NCBI RefSeq assembly: GCF_000797495.1
Contig: NZ_JTGN01000006.1
Span: forward strand, 154,583-218,582
DNA length: 64,000 nt
Direction: 5' to 3'
DNA from: Robinsoniella peoriensis
GTDB taxonomy: Bacteria; Bacillota; Clostridia; Lachnospirales; Lachnospiraceae
The notes under the pieces are model-generated. The model did no database searches and was not told the origin of the DNA. It worked only from the letters and a program-made list of their open reading frames with translations. Numbering within the stretch: the first letter of the stretch is position 1; each line of letters opens with the position of its first letter. Shown here in pieces: positions 44,124 through 52,094 of this stretch. Made by a program: the position numbers and the translations under genes.

Positions 44124-45890
44124 TTACTGTGCTAAGCGTTCCGTTAAAACCAATAAATTACTCACCTCACTCCAACAGCTCCCATTAAAGACACCCCCAA
44201 CACATCTGTCCGTTTCCCAATCGGACAGATTCACACGCTCGCAGATAAATCCTGCCGGAAGTTTCTCCCGGGGTACCGTTACATGATTCAGCCCTTTGGA
44301 AGTCGCATCTTTCGGAACGTCCCAGGAATAAATAGGTCTTTTATCCGTAGACATATACTGGCTGATTGTAATGGTAATTTCCTCATATAGCCGGCGATAG
44401 CCTTCTTCTTTTGTCCAATCATAGAGCTTTTTAAGGCTGCCCCCCGATAAGGTACAGATTCCCGGTGCAGAATGCTTATTCTGTACATTGGCAAAGACTG
44501 TGCCGATTGTCTTCATCTCCAGTCTGTTAAATTCACTGGCCGGCGGAAATTCATAATTATAAGCAGCTACCCAGCTGCTGCACAGATGCGCCGCTGTCTT
44601 TGCATAAGAGAGCCATTCGGGCTTTAATGTAACCCGGTACAATTCTGTATAACTTTCCAGAAGCGCAAAGGCACTCTCACTGTCGGGACATTGTAAAATC
44701 TCATTTGGTCCTCCGGTTGTGTATCCTCTTTCTACAAAGTTATGATAGAAAAAAGCTGCAATTTCTTCCGCCGCATCGAGATATTTCCGGTCACCAAAAT
44801 ATTCATATGCAGACACCAGACCAGCCGGAACAATGCCTCCTGCTGCGGATCCCCCCACCAGGATTTCACCTGTCACCGCATTTACAAATTGTCCCAACTG
44901 CCCATAGGTATTCCATAATTTTACAAATGCATCAGCACATCCCTTTGTGCCTTTTCTCATACTTTCCGGCACCTCTTTCATAAGCGCAAAGTGCTGAAAG
45001 AGAAAATAAAGTGCATCACCGCTGTCCCGGACTGAGCTGAACTCCCTCAGTCCGTCTGTTTCTTCGTATTTTTTTTCCTTTATTACTTCGCCCTTTGCAT
45101 TACTCCCGGAATAGAATATGCCGCTTTCTCCCTGCAGACGAAATAAATGCGCGAGCGTTTTGATACTCCTTTCGTATTCCGTTTTTCCCCCAAGCTTCAT
45201 GAGAGCGTAACTGGAGATACCGCCGCCTACCCAGCCTGTCTCCCAGGCATTTCCTTCACTTCCTGTAGTAGTGCTCCCGTAAAACTGACCTTCTTCAAAC
45301 CAGTTCATGCTGTTATGCTTTTCTAATTGAATCTGTCTCAGTTCTTCCCAGGAAGGTTCGTCCGGCAGTTCATCATTCAGTTTCATTAGCTTTCTGTTCC
45401 GGAAGAAAATCTCGTAGAACTCTGCTATTGATTTGCAGGGCACTTCTAATTTCTGAAATGGGATTTCAGCCTCTTCATCCATATATTTTTCATCATTTTT
45501 AACCATATGCGGCCATCGGTATATCATCTCGCGATATGCCGGCCAGGTCAAAGTGACACACCCTTTTTCATAGGCAAGACCTATATTTCTGCCTTTGATC
45601 TGCTGAATGGTAAATACAAAAACAGCCTTTTTTTCCGCCTGCACAAAGATTCCAACGCAGGGCACAGATACATCTCCCGTGGTTACTTCTATCCTGCCGC
45701 TTCCATCCTTATTCAAACGCGGCACATCCGTGATTATGGTATTTAGATTCACCCCCATTTCTTCCGGCTCTAATAGCGGAGGATATTCTTTTGGCAGAAC
45801 GTCAAATTGATTCCCTTTGTACGCACAGGCGGGGAAAAGTACATATTCCTTACCGGTACAGTTTTCTATGTTAATTTGTATTCTGGACAT
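44124..45890 (-). CDS. Unassigned protein, predicted (alpha/alpha)-barrel, possible glycosidase
   Basis: 588 residues from ATG 45890, chosen because AAGGAAA lies just upstream. About 1-190 is a beta-rich domain; 200-580 is helical with repeated aromatic and Gly-rich turns (EGNAWETGWVGGGISSYALMK, SVRDSGDALYFLFQHF, GGSAAGGIVPAGLVSAYEYFGD and EILQCPDSESAFALLESYTELY), the look of a six-hairpin glycosidase barrel. I do not recognise a family. There is no signal peptide, so it would act on imported sugar. It lies between the giant beta-helix gene (54 bp away) and a URO-D gene, in one run of same-strand genes. Confidence 0.6.
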   Translation of the reverse strand: MSRIQINIENCTGKEYVLFPACAYKGNQFDVLPKEYPPLLEPEEMGVNLNTIITDVPRLNKDGSGRIEVTTGDVSVPCVGIFVQAEKKAVFVFTIQQIKGRNIGLAYEKGCVTLTWPAYREMIYRWPHMVKNDEKYMDEEAEIPFQKLEVPCKSIAEFYEIFFRNRKLMKLNDELPDEPSWEELRQIQLEKHNSMNWFEEGQFYGSTTTGSEGNAWETGWVGGGISSYALMKLGGKTEYERSIKTLAHLFRLQGESGIFYSGSNAKGEVIKEKKYEETDGLREFSSVRDSGDALYFLFQHFALMKEVPESMRKGTKGCADAFVKLWNTYGQLGQFVNAVTGEILVGGSAAGGIVPAGLVSAYEYFGDRKYLDAAEEIAAFFYHNFVERGYTTGGPNEILQCPDSESAFALLESYTELYRVTLKPEWLSYAKTAAHLCSSWVAAYNYEFPPASEFNRLEMKTIGTVFANVQNKHSAPGICTLSGGSLKKLYDWTKEEGYRRLYEEITITISQYMSTDKRPIYSWDVPKDATSKGLNHVTVPREKLPAGFICERVNLSDWETDRCVGGVFNGSCWSEVSNLLVLTERLAQ

Positions 45891-45935
45891 TTTCTTTTTC
45901 CTTTCTGAATTCTTCGCCAAGCAGTCTGAAAATCA

Positions 45936-47024
45936 TCATAATTTTGCAATGACACGGTTTTGTGCTTCTTCATACATTGCAATAATATTCTCAATTTTTG
46001 TATCAAATTGAATATTATGTGTAGGTGCCAGGATGTATCCGCCATTTTCCCCAAGCACCTTTATGCTGTTTCTCACATTTTTCCGAAGCTCAGGTATCGT
46101 ATAGTAAGGAAGTACCTGCTGTACATCAATTCCGCCATGAAAGGTTAATTGATTTCCAAATCTTCTTTTTATCACTTCAATATCCATATTTTTTGCACTC
46201 ACCTGAATGGGATCTAAGATGGTTACGCCAACATCCACCAGTTCCGGAATTAATTCCTGGATACTCCCGCAGCTATGGAAAAAAATCTCTACATCGAAGT
46301 TTTTCCTGATCTCTCTATAAAATTTTACATAGAGATCTTTAAAAAACTTACGGAACATCTCTTTGGAGATCAGCAGCCCCGCCTGAGAACCATAGTCCCC
46401 GCCCCCATCCAGCTCATGAATTTTTCCTTTTCCCGCTTCCAGTGTCTTCAGGGCATGTTCCAGACGGATTTCATTGTGCTTTTCGATCATTGCCACGGCA
46501 AGTTCTTCATCTGCAATCAAGTCACAGAGAAACTTCTCATCACCTGCCCACATAGTGAGATGCTGCAGGCCTGATGGATCTCCGTGAGTCTTAATCCATC
46601 GCCGGCCGTTTTCATTGATGCGGTCAATGTCCTCTTCGATATTGGAAAAATCCCACCATTCCATTTTCCCATCCCATCCGGTTCTTCCTTCCAGGTCTCC
46701 GATCTCTTCGATATCACCCCAGGGATGATATGCAATCGCTGTCGTATAGTCTCCTGCATCATTATAGATCTTCCGGTTTCTGGGTCCTCCGCTTACAATA
46801 ATTTCTTCATATCCATGCTCATCAGTTAAAAGCTCAGGTCCAATGTATCTGGGACCGACCGAACGTAAATCAATATCTAAAATATCCAGCACTGCATCTC
46901 TGGTATTCACTTTGAAATATTCCTTCATCCGGTCCCAGACTATATCCTCCGCAATGAAATCACAGGGCACGCGGTCTGCCGGCTGATGCAGAATGGTATT
47001 TTTCACCCGCTCATAGCTATTCAT
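45936..47024 (-). CDS. URO-D superfamily protein 2, methyltransferase-like (HSCG)
   Basis: 362 residues. Start MNSYERV at 47024; the frame extends 23 residues upstream but those lie in a repeat element. The N-terminus SYERVKNTILHQPADRVPCDF and the strand FFHSCGSIQELIPELVDVGVTILDP are typical of the MtaA/MtbA-like branch of URO-D proteins, where His and Cys of HxC bind zinc and a corrinoid-bound methyl group is transferred. True heme-pathway decarboxylases lack HxC. No corrinoid protein is encoded here, so the role in this sugar locus is unresolved. The only ribosome-binding help is GGGTATAAAT supplied by the repeat. Confidence 0.78.
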   Translation of the reverse strand: MNSYERVKNTILHQPADRVPCDFIAEDIVWDRMKEYFKVNTRDAVLDILDIDLRSVGPRYIGPELLTDEHGYEEIIVSGGPRNRKIYNDAGDYTTAIAYHPWGDIEEIGDLEGRTGWDGKMEWWDFSNIEEDIDRINENGRRWIKTHGDPSGLQHLTMWAGDEKFLCDLIADEELAVAMIEKHNEIRLEHALKTLEAGKGKIHELDGGGDYGSQAGLLISKEMFRKFFKDLYVKFYREIRKNFDVEIFFHSCGSIQELIPELVDVGVTILDPIQVSAKNMDIEVIKRRFGNQLTFHGGIDVQQVLPYYTIPELRKNVRNSIKVLGENGGYILAPTHNIQFDTKIENIIAMYEEAQNRVIAKL

Positions 47025-47026
47025 AT

Positions 47027-47133
47027 TTATACCCAATGCATATTGCAGGCTTGCCTGCAATACTGCCACAATAAAACAGGTTGAAAGAATCACACCATGG
47101 CATCCTTTCTATATTATAATTTTCTTTCAACCT
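47027..47133 (-). repeat. 107 bp structured element, copy A
   Basis: Ends 3 bp before the ATG of the URO-D gene at 47024. On the gene-sense strand it contains stem 1 (AGGTTGAAAGAA with TTCTTTCAACCT), stem 2 (TATTGCAGGC-AA-GCCTGCAATA) and TGCCA in the first loop that can pair with TGGCA after stem 1. It is in direct tandem with copy B. Confidence 0.8.
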
Positions 47134-47241
47134 TATACCCATCGCATATTGCAGGCTTGCCTGCAATACTGCCACAATAAAACAGGTTGAAAGAATCACA
47201 CCCTGGCATCCTTTCTATAATCATAATTTTCTTTCAACCTT
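47134..47241 (-). repeat. 107 bp structured element, copy B
   Basis: Nearly identical to copy A and directly upstream of it. Its first bases supply the last six codons (KVERKL) and stop of the URO-D gene at 47221, which suggests insertion into or next to that gene's end. Confidence 0.8.
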
Positions 47242-48243
47242 GATTCCTTCCTCTCCTGCTCCATGTCGTTTGAACAGTTCACACATATACTTTACACTTT
47301 CCTCTGGAAGACAGATGGATTCCGGCTGTGGATAAGTTTTTGCCATAAATCCACCTTTTTCGCTGCCCAGCAGATGGATTAATTTCTGCACACTCTCTTC
47401 GATTTGCTCCTTTGAACCATTTGGCAATATCGTCTGAATATCACATGGGCAGAAAAAGCAGATTCTTCCTCTGTATTTTTCACTCAAGTTTTCGATTCCC
47501 ATATTGTCCTGCTGGTCTATTTGAACCACATCTACTCCGATTTCAATAAAATCTTCAATGAGATCCATAATATATCCACAGGAATGGATAAAGAAATGCA
47601 TACCATACTGATGTAGCTTTTCTATAATCTTTTTATATGCCGGCTTAAAGATCTGCCTCCATAAAACCGGGCTGATGATCAGTCGATCCTGTACACCCAG
47701 ATCCTCAATCGCAATCATTCCGTCCACACCGCGATCATGCATACAATCCACCACACGAAGGCAGCTTCCGGTCAGCTCTGCGATTAAGTATTCAATCTCA
47801 TCCGGGCTGTCTATAAACTCATACATCAGATTTTCAAATCCAACCAGATCCAGCATTTGCAGAAACAGAAAATGTGGAAACATACCCAGAATATATTTTT
47901 CTTCATTCTGGTTTACAGCCTTCTCAAGCTCCGCGTACCGTTCTTCTTTTGTAAAATCGGGAATCTGATATTCGTATACCTTTGAGATGTCCGATAATGG
48001 AAAATCAACCGCTTCTCCCAACTCTGTATGTATCGTCTCGTACACTATACCCCATTCCGTTTTCCAGCTTTTTCTCCCAGAGGCAGATTCAGCAGCATGT
48101 TGATATTGATCTACAAATACCCATTCAAAGTCATCACCGTACTTTTCCGGTATTGCTGGGGTCCGGTTAGAATCAAAATTATAAGGAATTCGATCGGGAC
48201 ATGAAAATTCTATTGCTTTTATCACTCTCTCCTTTGAAGTCAT
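47221..48243 (-). CDS. URO-D superfamily protein 3, methyltransferase-like (HSCG)
   Basis: 340 residues. ATG 48243 follows GAGGTG; in-frame residues upstream are discarded. Motifs: MTSKERVIKAIEFSCPDRIPYNFD at the N-terminus, DGMIAIEDLGVQDRLIISP, the zinc-type FFIHSCGYIMDLIEDFIEIGVDVVQID strand, and a Cys cluster (RICFFCPCDIQ). As in the neighbouring protein, this points to a corrinoid/methyl-transfer branch rather than porphyrin decarboxylation. The final KVERKL lies inside repeat copy B, so the natural C-terminus may have been altered by it. Probably co-transcribed with the upstream sugar importer, 75 bp away. Confidence 0.78.
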   Translation of the reverse strand: MTSKERVIKAIEFSCPDRIPYNFDSNRTPAIPEKYGDDFEWVFVDQYQHAAESASGRKSWKTEWGIVYETIHTELGEAVDFPLSDISKVYEYQIPDFTKEERYAELEKAVNQNEEKYILGMFPHFLFLQMLDLVGFENLMYEFIDSPDEIEYLIAELTGSCLRVVDCMHDRGVDGMIAIEDLGVQDRLIISPVLWRQIFKPAYKKIIEKLHQYGMHFFIHSCGYIMDLIEDFIEIGVDVVQIDQQDNMGIENLSEKYRGRICFFCPCDIQTILPNGSKEQIEESVQKLIHLLGSEKGGFMAKTYPQPESICLPEESVKYMCELFKRHGAGEEGIKVERKL

Positions 48244-48267
48244 GATGTCACCTCTTTGTTTTTTATG

Positions 48268-48298
48268 AATAATGCCCACCAAAGAGATGGGCATTATT
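48268..48298 (-). promoter_or_regulatory. Intercistronic stem-loop after the binding-protein gene
   Basis: AATAATGCCCA (48268-48278) pairs with TGGGCATTATT (48288-48298) in the gap between the importer and the URO-D gene. There is no T-run, so it more likely partly attenuates or protects the 3' end of the abundant binding-protein mRNA than ends transcription. Confidence 0.55.
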
Positions 48299-48318
48299 AT
48301 GATAACTTCATATCCTTT

Positions 48319-49890
48319 TTATTTCGCTGCTTTCCATGCATCAATCTGTGTCTGCATTTCATCAATAATTTTCTGGGATCCTGCTTTTTCTAACTTGTCC
48401 AGGAATTCAGGCATCTTTTCCTCCGGATCAACTGCACCGGTATCCAGCATCAGCAGATACTCCGTAACAATTGCACTGGTGCTTGCAATTTCTGTCTGAA
48501 CCTTTTCCGGATCAAATACAAATCCTAATGCTTCAGATGGAATTGCTGCTTCATTCAATGCTTTCGTTTCTTCCCAGACGCCATCTTCCTGACCTTCTCT
48601 AAGATATCCGTTAAACTGATTTCCAAAGGTCCAGTCTACGTTAGGATTATAGCCTGAATTTTCGATTGGCTTTACATGTCCATCTTCTGTTTTTGTATAA
48701 TGTGTTCCCTCAATACCAAAGCAGAGTAAGTTATAGAGAACCGGATCTGTATTTACTAATTCCAGTAATTTAACCGCTTCTACCGGGTGCTTGGATGTTC
48801 TGCTCACAGCGATCATAGTTGCATTAATGCCGCTGGTCTTTAAAATAGAATCCGATATACGGAATTGTTCCACGTCCTTATTACCAAAATCTGCTTTTTG
48901 TACAGGCGTTTCTCCGGGCTTAAGGGTTCCAGCCATAATAGCTGCATACTTACCTGCTTTTTGTTCTGCTTTATAATCGGTAATCGTAGCTGCATCCGGT
49001 CTGAAATATCCTTTCTGATTCCATTCTCTCATCAATTTGAAATGTTCCATAACCTCCGGCAGCGCAAACTGATTCACCACTTTTAATTCTTTGTCATCAT
49101 ATTTAACTGCTCCCGGAACATTCATGCCGGATAACTCGTCAAGTCCTAATGCTGCCGCTGTGAACCCATATATACTTTGTTTTGAATTAATCATCGGGAA
49201 TACATCCGGATTATCCTTTTTAATGCTTTCAAAAATAGGATCCAAATCTTTCAGTGATTTTACGCTGCTGATATCAACGCCGCTTTTATCCACATAATCC
49301 TTTACGATGTAACCGCCATTAGTCATTGCCCAGATCTGGTAATTGGGAATTGCATACAATTTCCCGCCAACCGTTGCCGCAGCAAATCCTGACTCCGGCA
49401 TAATTTCTTTTAATTTTGGTGCTTCTTTCTCTACGATTTCACCGATATCTAAAAATGCATTTTTATTTACATTATTATAGAAGTTATTGCACCAGTTTGA
49501 TGTAAAGCAAAGATCAAATTCTTCCTGGGATGAGATCACCATCTGCATTTTCTGATCAAAGCTTCCGAAATCTGTGGATATAAATTTAACCTGTACATTT
49601 AATTTATCCTTTAAATATTCATTAACCGCATTCTGGACAGATTCCTGATCTGCCTGAATCTCCGACATAGGGGCATACCATTTTATCTCTACCACATCTC
49701 CTGATGCCGACTGGGATTCTTCGCCGTCAGCCGCTGCTGATTCTTCACCTGCTTTTGTCTCTCCTGTCTCCGCTTTCGTTTCTGTCCCTGCCTTCGTCTC
49801 CTCATTTGACGTATTTGCAGAACATCCTGCCAACGCCGTAACACTCATTGCCGCCGCCAATAAAAGTGCCATTGCTCTTCTTCTTTTCAT
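48319..49890 (-). CDS. Sugar-binding lipoprotein of an oligosaccharide importer (YtcQ/LplA-like)
   Basis: 523 residues from ATG 49890 (AAGGAGG upstream). Signal peptide with lipobox LAGC; a long acidic linker rich in E, A and G follows, then a family-1 solute-binding fold (VEIKWYAPMSEIQADQES, LPEVMEHFKLMREWNQKGYF, and KHPVEAVKLLELVNTDPVLY). Binding proteins of this large type go with YtcP/YteP permeases and take up pectin-type or complex oligosaccharides. It is the third gene of the importer operon. No ATPase is present; such importers usually share a general MsmX-like ATPase encoded elsewhere. Confidence 0.9.
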   Translation of the reverse strand: MKRRRAMALLLAAAMSVTALAGCSANTSNEETKAGTETKAETGETKAGEESAAADGEESQSASGDVVEIKWYAPMSEIQADQESVQNAVNEYLKDKLNVQVKFISTDFGSFDQKMQMVISSQEEFDLCFTSNWCNNFYNNVNKNAFLDIGEIVEKEAPKLKEIMPESGFAAATVGGKLYAIPNYQIWAMTNGGYIVKDYVDKSGVDISSVKSLKDLDPIFESIKKDNPDVFPMINSKQSIYGFTAAALGLDELSGMNVPGAVKYDDKELKVVNQFALPEVMEHFKLMREWNQKGYFRPDAATITDYKAEQKAGKYAAIMAGTLKPGETPVQKADFGNKDVEQFRISDSILKTSGINATMIAVSRTSKHPVEAVKLLELVNTDPVLYNLLCFGIEGTHYTKTEDGHVKPIENSGYNPNVDWTFGNQFNGYLREGQEDGVWEETKALNEAAIPSEALGFVFDPEKVQTEIASTSAIVTEYLLMLDTGAVDPEEKMPEFLDKLEKAGSQKIIDEMQTQIDAWKAAK

Positions 49891-49938
49891 TTCTAAATCC
49901 TCCTTATTTTGCTTTCTATATTGTATATCATTATACAA

Positions 49939-50832
49939 TCATCCCTTGACCGCACCAACTGTTAATCCTTTTACAAAATGTTTTTGGAAAAAAGGAAATA
50001 CAAATAACATGGGCGCTACTGCTAAAACGCATAATGCCATTCTGGCTGTCTCATTTGGTAACTTTGATACGTCAATTCCAAGATTTCCTGCCTGCAGGGA
50101 GGATGCCAGGAATTGTATATTATTCATGATTCTATATAAGTAATACTGCAGCGGAATCAGCTTCTGATTATCTATGTATAACATTGCAAGCCACCAATCA
50201 TTCCAGTACATAAAAGCTCCAAATAAACCAACGGTTGCCAGTGCCGGTTTTGATATGGGCATAATGATTTTAAAGAAAATGCCAACCTCACTGGAACCAT
50301 CCAATTTCGCTGCTTCAATCAGAGACACCGGCGTGTCATTTAAGAATCCCCTCATCAGCATCACATGCCATGGAACAATAATATAGGGCAGTATTAAGGC
50401 GAATATCGTATCTTTCAGATGGTAATACCGGGTAATCGTAATATATGCCGGAACCATACCCGCATTAAACAGCAATGTGAATACTACCAGAAAGGAAATA
50501 ATCTTAGATCCCGAAAAATCCCTTCTTGACATTACATAACCTAACATTGCGGTAAAAAGCAAACTTGTTCCCCCTCCTACTATCGTAACCAGAATCGAAA
50601 TTCCATATGAATTTAAAATCTGTCCGGGGCTTTTCAGTACAAACTCATAAGCATCCAGCGACCAGTCGCTGGGAATAAGCGAATATCCGTGCTGTGCCAA
50701 TGATGCCTCACTTGTAAATGACGCCGACACAATATACAATATCGGAACAACACAGCAGATAGAAAGTATACTGAAGATAATTATGCTGACCACGTCTGAA
50801 GCCGAATACTTCTTTCTTTTTTCTGTAACCAT
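49939..50832 (-). CDS. Sugar ABC permease (YtcP/MalG-like)
   Basis: 297 residues, six predicted helices, with the EAA loop EAAKLDGSSEVGIFFKIIMPISKPAL that docks the ATPase, and the family ending FPFFQKHFVKGLTVGAVKG. ATG 50832 follows GGGGAGG. It is 12 bp downstream of the other permease gene. Likely role: one half of the transmembrane channel for an oligosaccharide imported with the lipoprotein encoded next. Confidence 0.93.
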   Translation of the reverse strand: MVTEKRKKYSASDVVSIIIFSILSICCVVPILYIVSASFTSEASLAQHGYSLIPSDWSLDAYEFVLKSPGQILNSYGISILVTIVGGGTSLLFTAMLGYVMSRRDFSGSKIISFLVVFTLLFNAGMVPAYITITRYYHLKDTIFALILPYIIVPWHVMLMRGFLNDTPVSLIEAAKLDGSSEVGIFFKIIMPISKPALATVGLFGAFMYWNDWWLAMLYIDNQKLIPLQYYLYRIMNNIQFLASSLQAGNLGIDVSKLPNETARMALCVLAVAPMLFVFPFFQKHFVKGLTVGAVKG

Positions 50833-50844
50833 AGTAACCTCCCC

Positions 50845-51747
50845 TTAGAATATTCCATAATCTTTATCAAATCGTTTTACGGTATAATTGCTGATCAATA
50901 CCAGAATAAATCCTACCAATGATTGATATAAGCCCACGGCTGATGCCATTCCAATATCACCGCTGACCCGCAGCGCCCTGTATACATAAGTATCTATTAC
51001 ATCTGCCACCGGATATAATGCACCGGAATCCTTTGTTAAGAAATAGAACATTCCAAAATCTGAATAGAATATCTTACCAATTTGCAATAAAGTAATCATT
51101 ACAATCGTGGGTGCAATAAACGGAATTGTAATTCTGAGCGTTCGCTGTATCCGGTTGGCACCATCTATAGAAGCTGCTTCTAAATAAGAAATGTCGATAC
51201 TCATCAGTGCCGTGTAAAACATCAGAGTCATGTATCCCACATTTTTCCAGAAATAAGCAATTAATAAGATTGCCGGCCAATATTTTGGTTCAAAATAAAA
51301 GCTTGGTGAAACCCCTCCGGCATCCTTGATCATATTCGGCACAACGCCCAGCTGCGGGCTAATCAAAGCGTATAGAATATATCCTCCTACTACCCACGAT
51401 ATAAAGTAAGGAACAAACATCGCTGTCTGAAACACCTTTACCTGCCTTTTCGACCGTTCAAACAGCAGTACCGCCAAGAGAACAGATAGGAAAATGGTAA
51501 CACTGATAAATAGAAGATTCAGGCAGATGGTATTTCTGGTTATCCGAAATGCATCCTGTGATTGAAAGAAGAATTCGAAATTTTTCAATCCTACCCAGTC
51601 ACTCCCCAGTATCCCTTTTGCATAGTCCATCTTTTTAAATGGAATAATTAAACCAAATAGGGGCACATAATTAAATGCTATTAAAAAAGCTAACCCCGGA
51701 ACTGCCAGGATAAAAAGTTTCCAATTAAACTTTTTTACTTTCTTCAT
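50845..51747 (-). CDS. Sugar ABC permease (YteP/LplB-like)
   Basis: 300 residues from MKKVKKFNWKLFILAVPGLAF at 51747. The frame runs 37 residues further upstream, but that part is translated repeat element (copy D) and lacks a ribosome binding site; GGGTGG before 51747 is good. EAA loop EAASIDGANRIQRTLRITIPFIAP, six helices, C-terminal YTVKRFDKDYGIF. First gene of the importer operon, downstream of the AraC-type regulator and its predicted operator boxes. Confidence 0.92.
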   Translation of the reverse strand: MKKVKKFNWKLFILAVPGLAFLIAFNYVPLFGLIIPFKKMDYAKGILGSDWVGLKNFEFFFQSQDAFRITRNTICLNLLFISVTIFLSVLLAVLLFERSKRQVKVFQTAMFVPYFISWVVGGYILYALISPQLGVVPNMIKDAGGVSPSFYFEPKYWPAILLIAYFWKNVGYMTLMFYTALMSIDISYLEAASIDGANRIQRTLRITIPFIAPTIVMITLLQIGKIFYSDFGMFYFLTKDSGALYPVADVIDTYVYRALRVSGDIGMASAVGLYQSLVGFILVLISNYTVKRFDKDYGIF

Positions 51748-51749
51748 TT

Positions 51750-51857
51750 TTAAACCACCCATTGTGTACCGCAGACCCGCCTGCAATACAGCCACAAATA
51801 AACAAGCTGAAAGAATCGTCGCGTGGCTTCCTTTCTTATTTAATTTTCTCTCAGCCA
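51750..51857 (-). repeat. 107 bp structured element, copy D (diverged)
   Basis: Ends 2 bp before the permease ATG. The sequence has changed but the pairing is kept: stem 1 GCTGAGAGAA with TTCTTTCAGC, stem 2 with G-U pairs in place of Watson-Crick pairs, and AGCCAC in the loop facing GTGGCT. Confidence 0.7.
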
Positions 51858-51981
51858 TGAAAGTGTTATTCTTTTACACGAACCCTCACTTTCACACTTA
51901 ATAATTCCCTCCTCATTTTAATTTTTGTTTTGCTTTTGCTCTACTGGGATTATCTTATCTTCTTTCCCTTTATATTGCTAC

Positions 51982-52037
51982 TGTACATATCAGATTTTAC
52001 TGTACAAGGCTATGTACAAATCGGAATTTCCTGTACA
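51982..52037 (-). promoter_or_regulatory. Predicted AraC-type operator: four TGTACA boxes
   Basis: TGTACA at 51982, 52001, 52013 and 52032. They form two units, each TGTACA-N13-TGTACA (19 bp repeat), 31 bp apart, in front of the importer operon and right behind the AraC-type regulator gene. AraC proteins typically bind such direct repeats. The rest of 51858-51981 is AT-rich leader with no gene. Confidence 0.6.
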
Positions 52038-52043
52038 AAAGAG

Positions 52044-52085
52044 AAAAAAACAGGATAACCGGGCTTAAAAAGTCCTGTTATCCTG
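52044..52085 (-). terminator. Rho-independent terminator of the AraC-type regulator gene
   Basis: CAGGATAAC pairs with GTTATCCTG (complement of 52077-52085 and 52051-52059), then a run of seven T on the minus strand; starts 10 bp past the stop codon. Confidence 0.85.
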
Positions 52086-52094
52086 CCTTTCATG

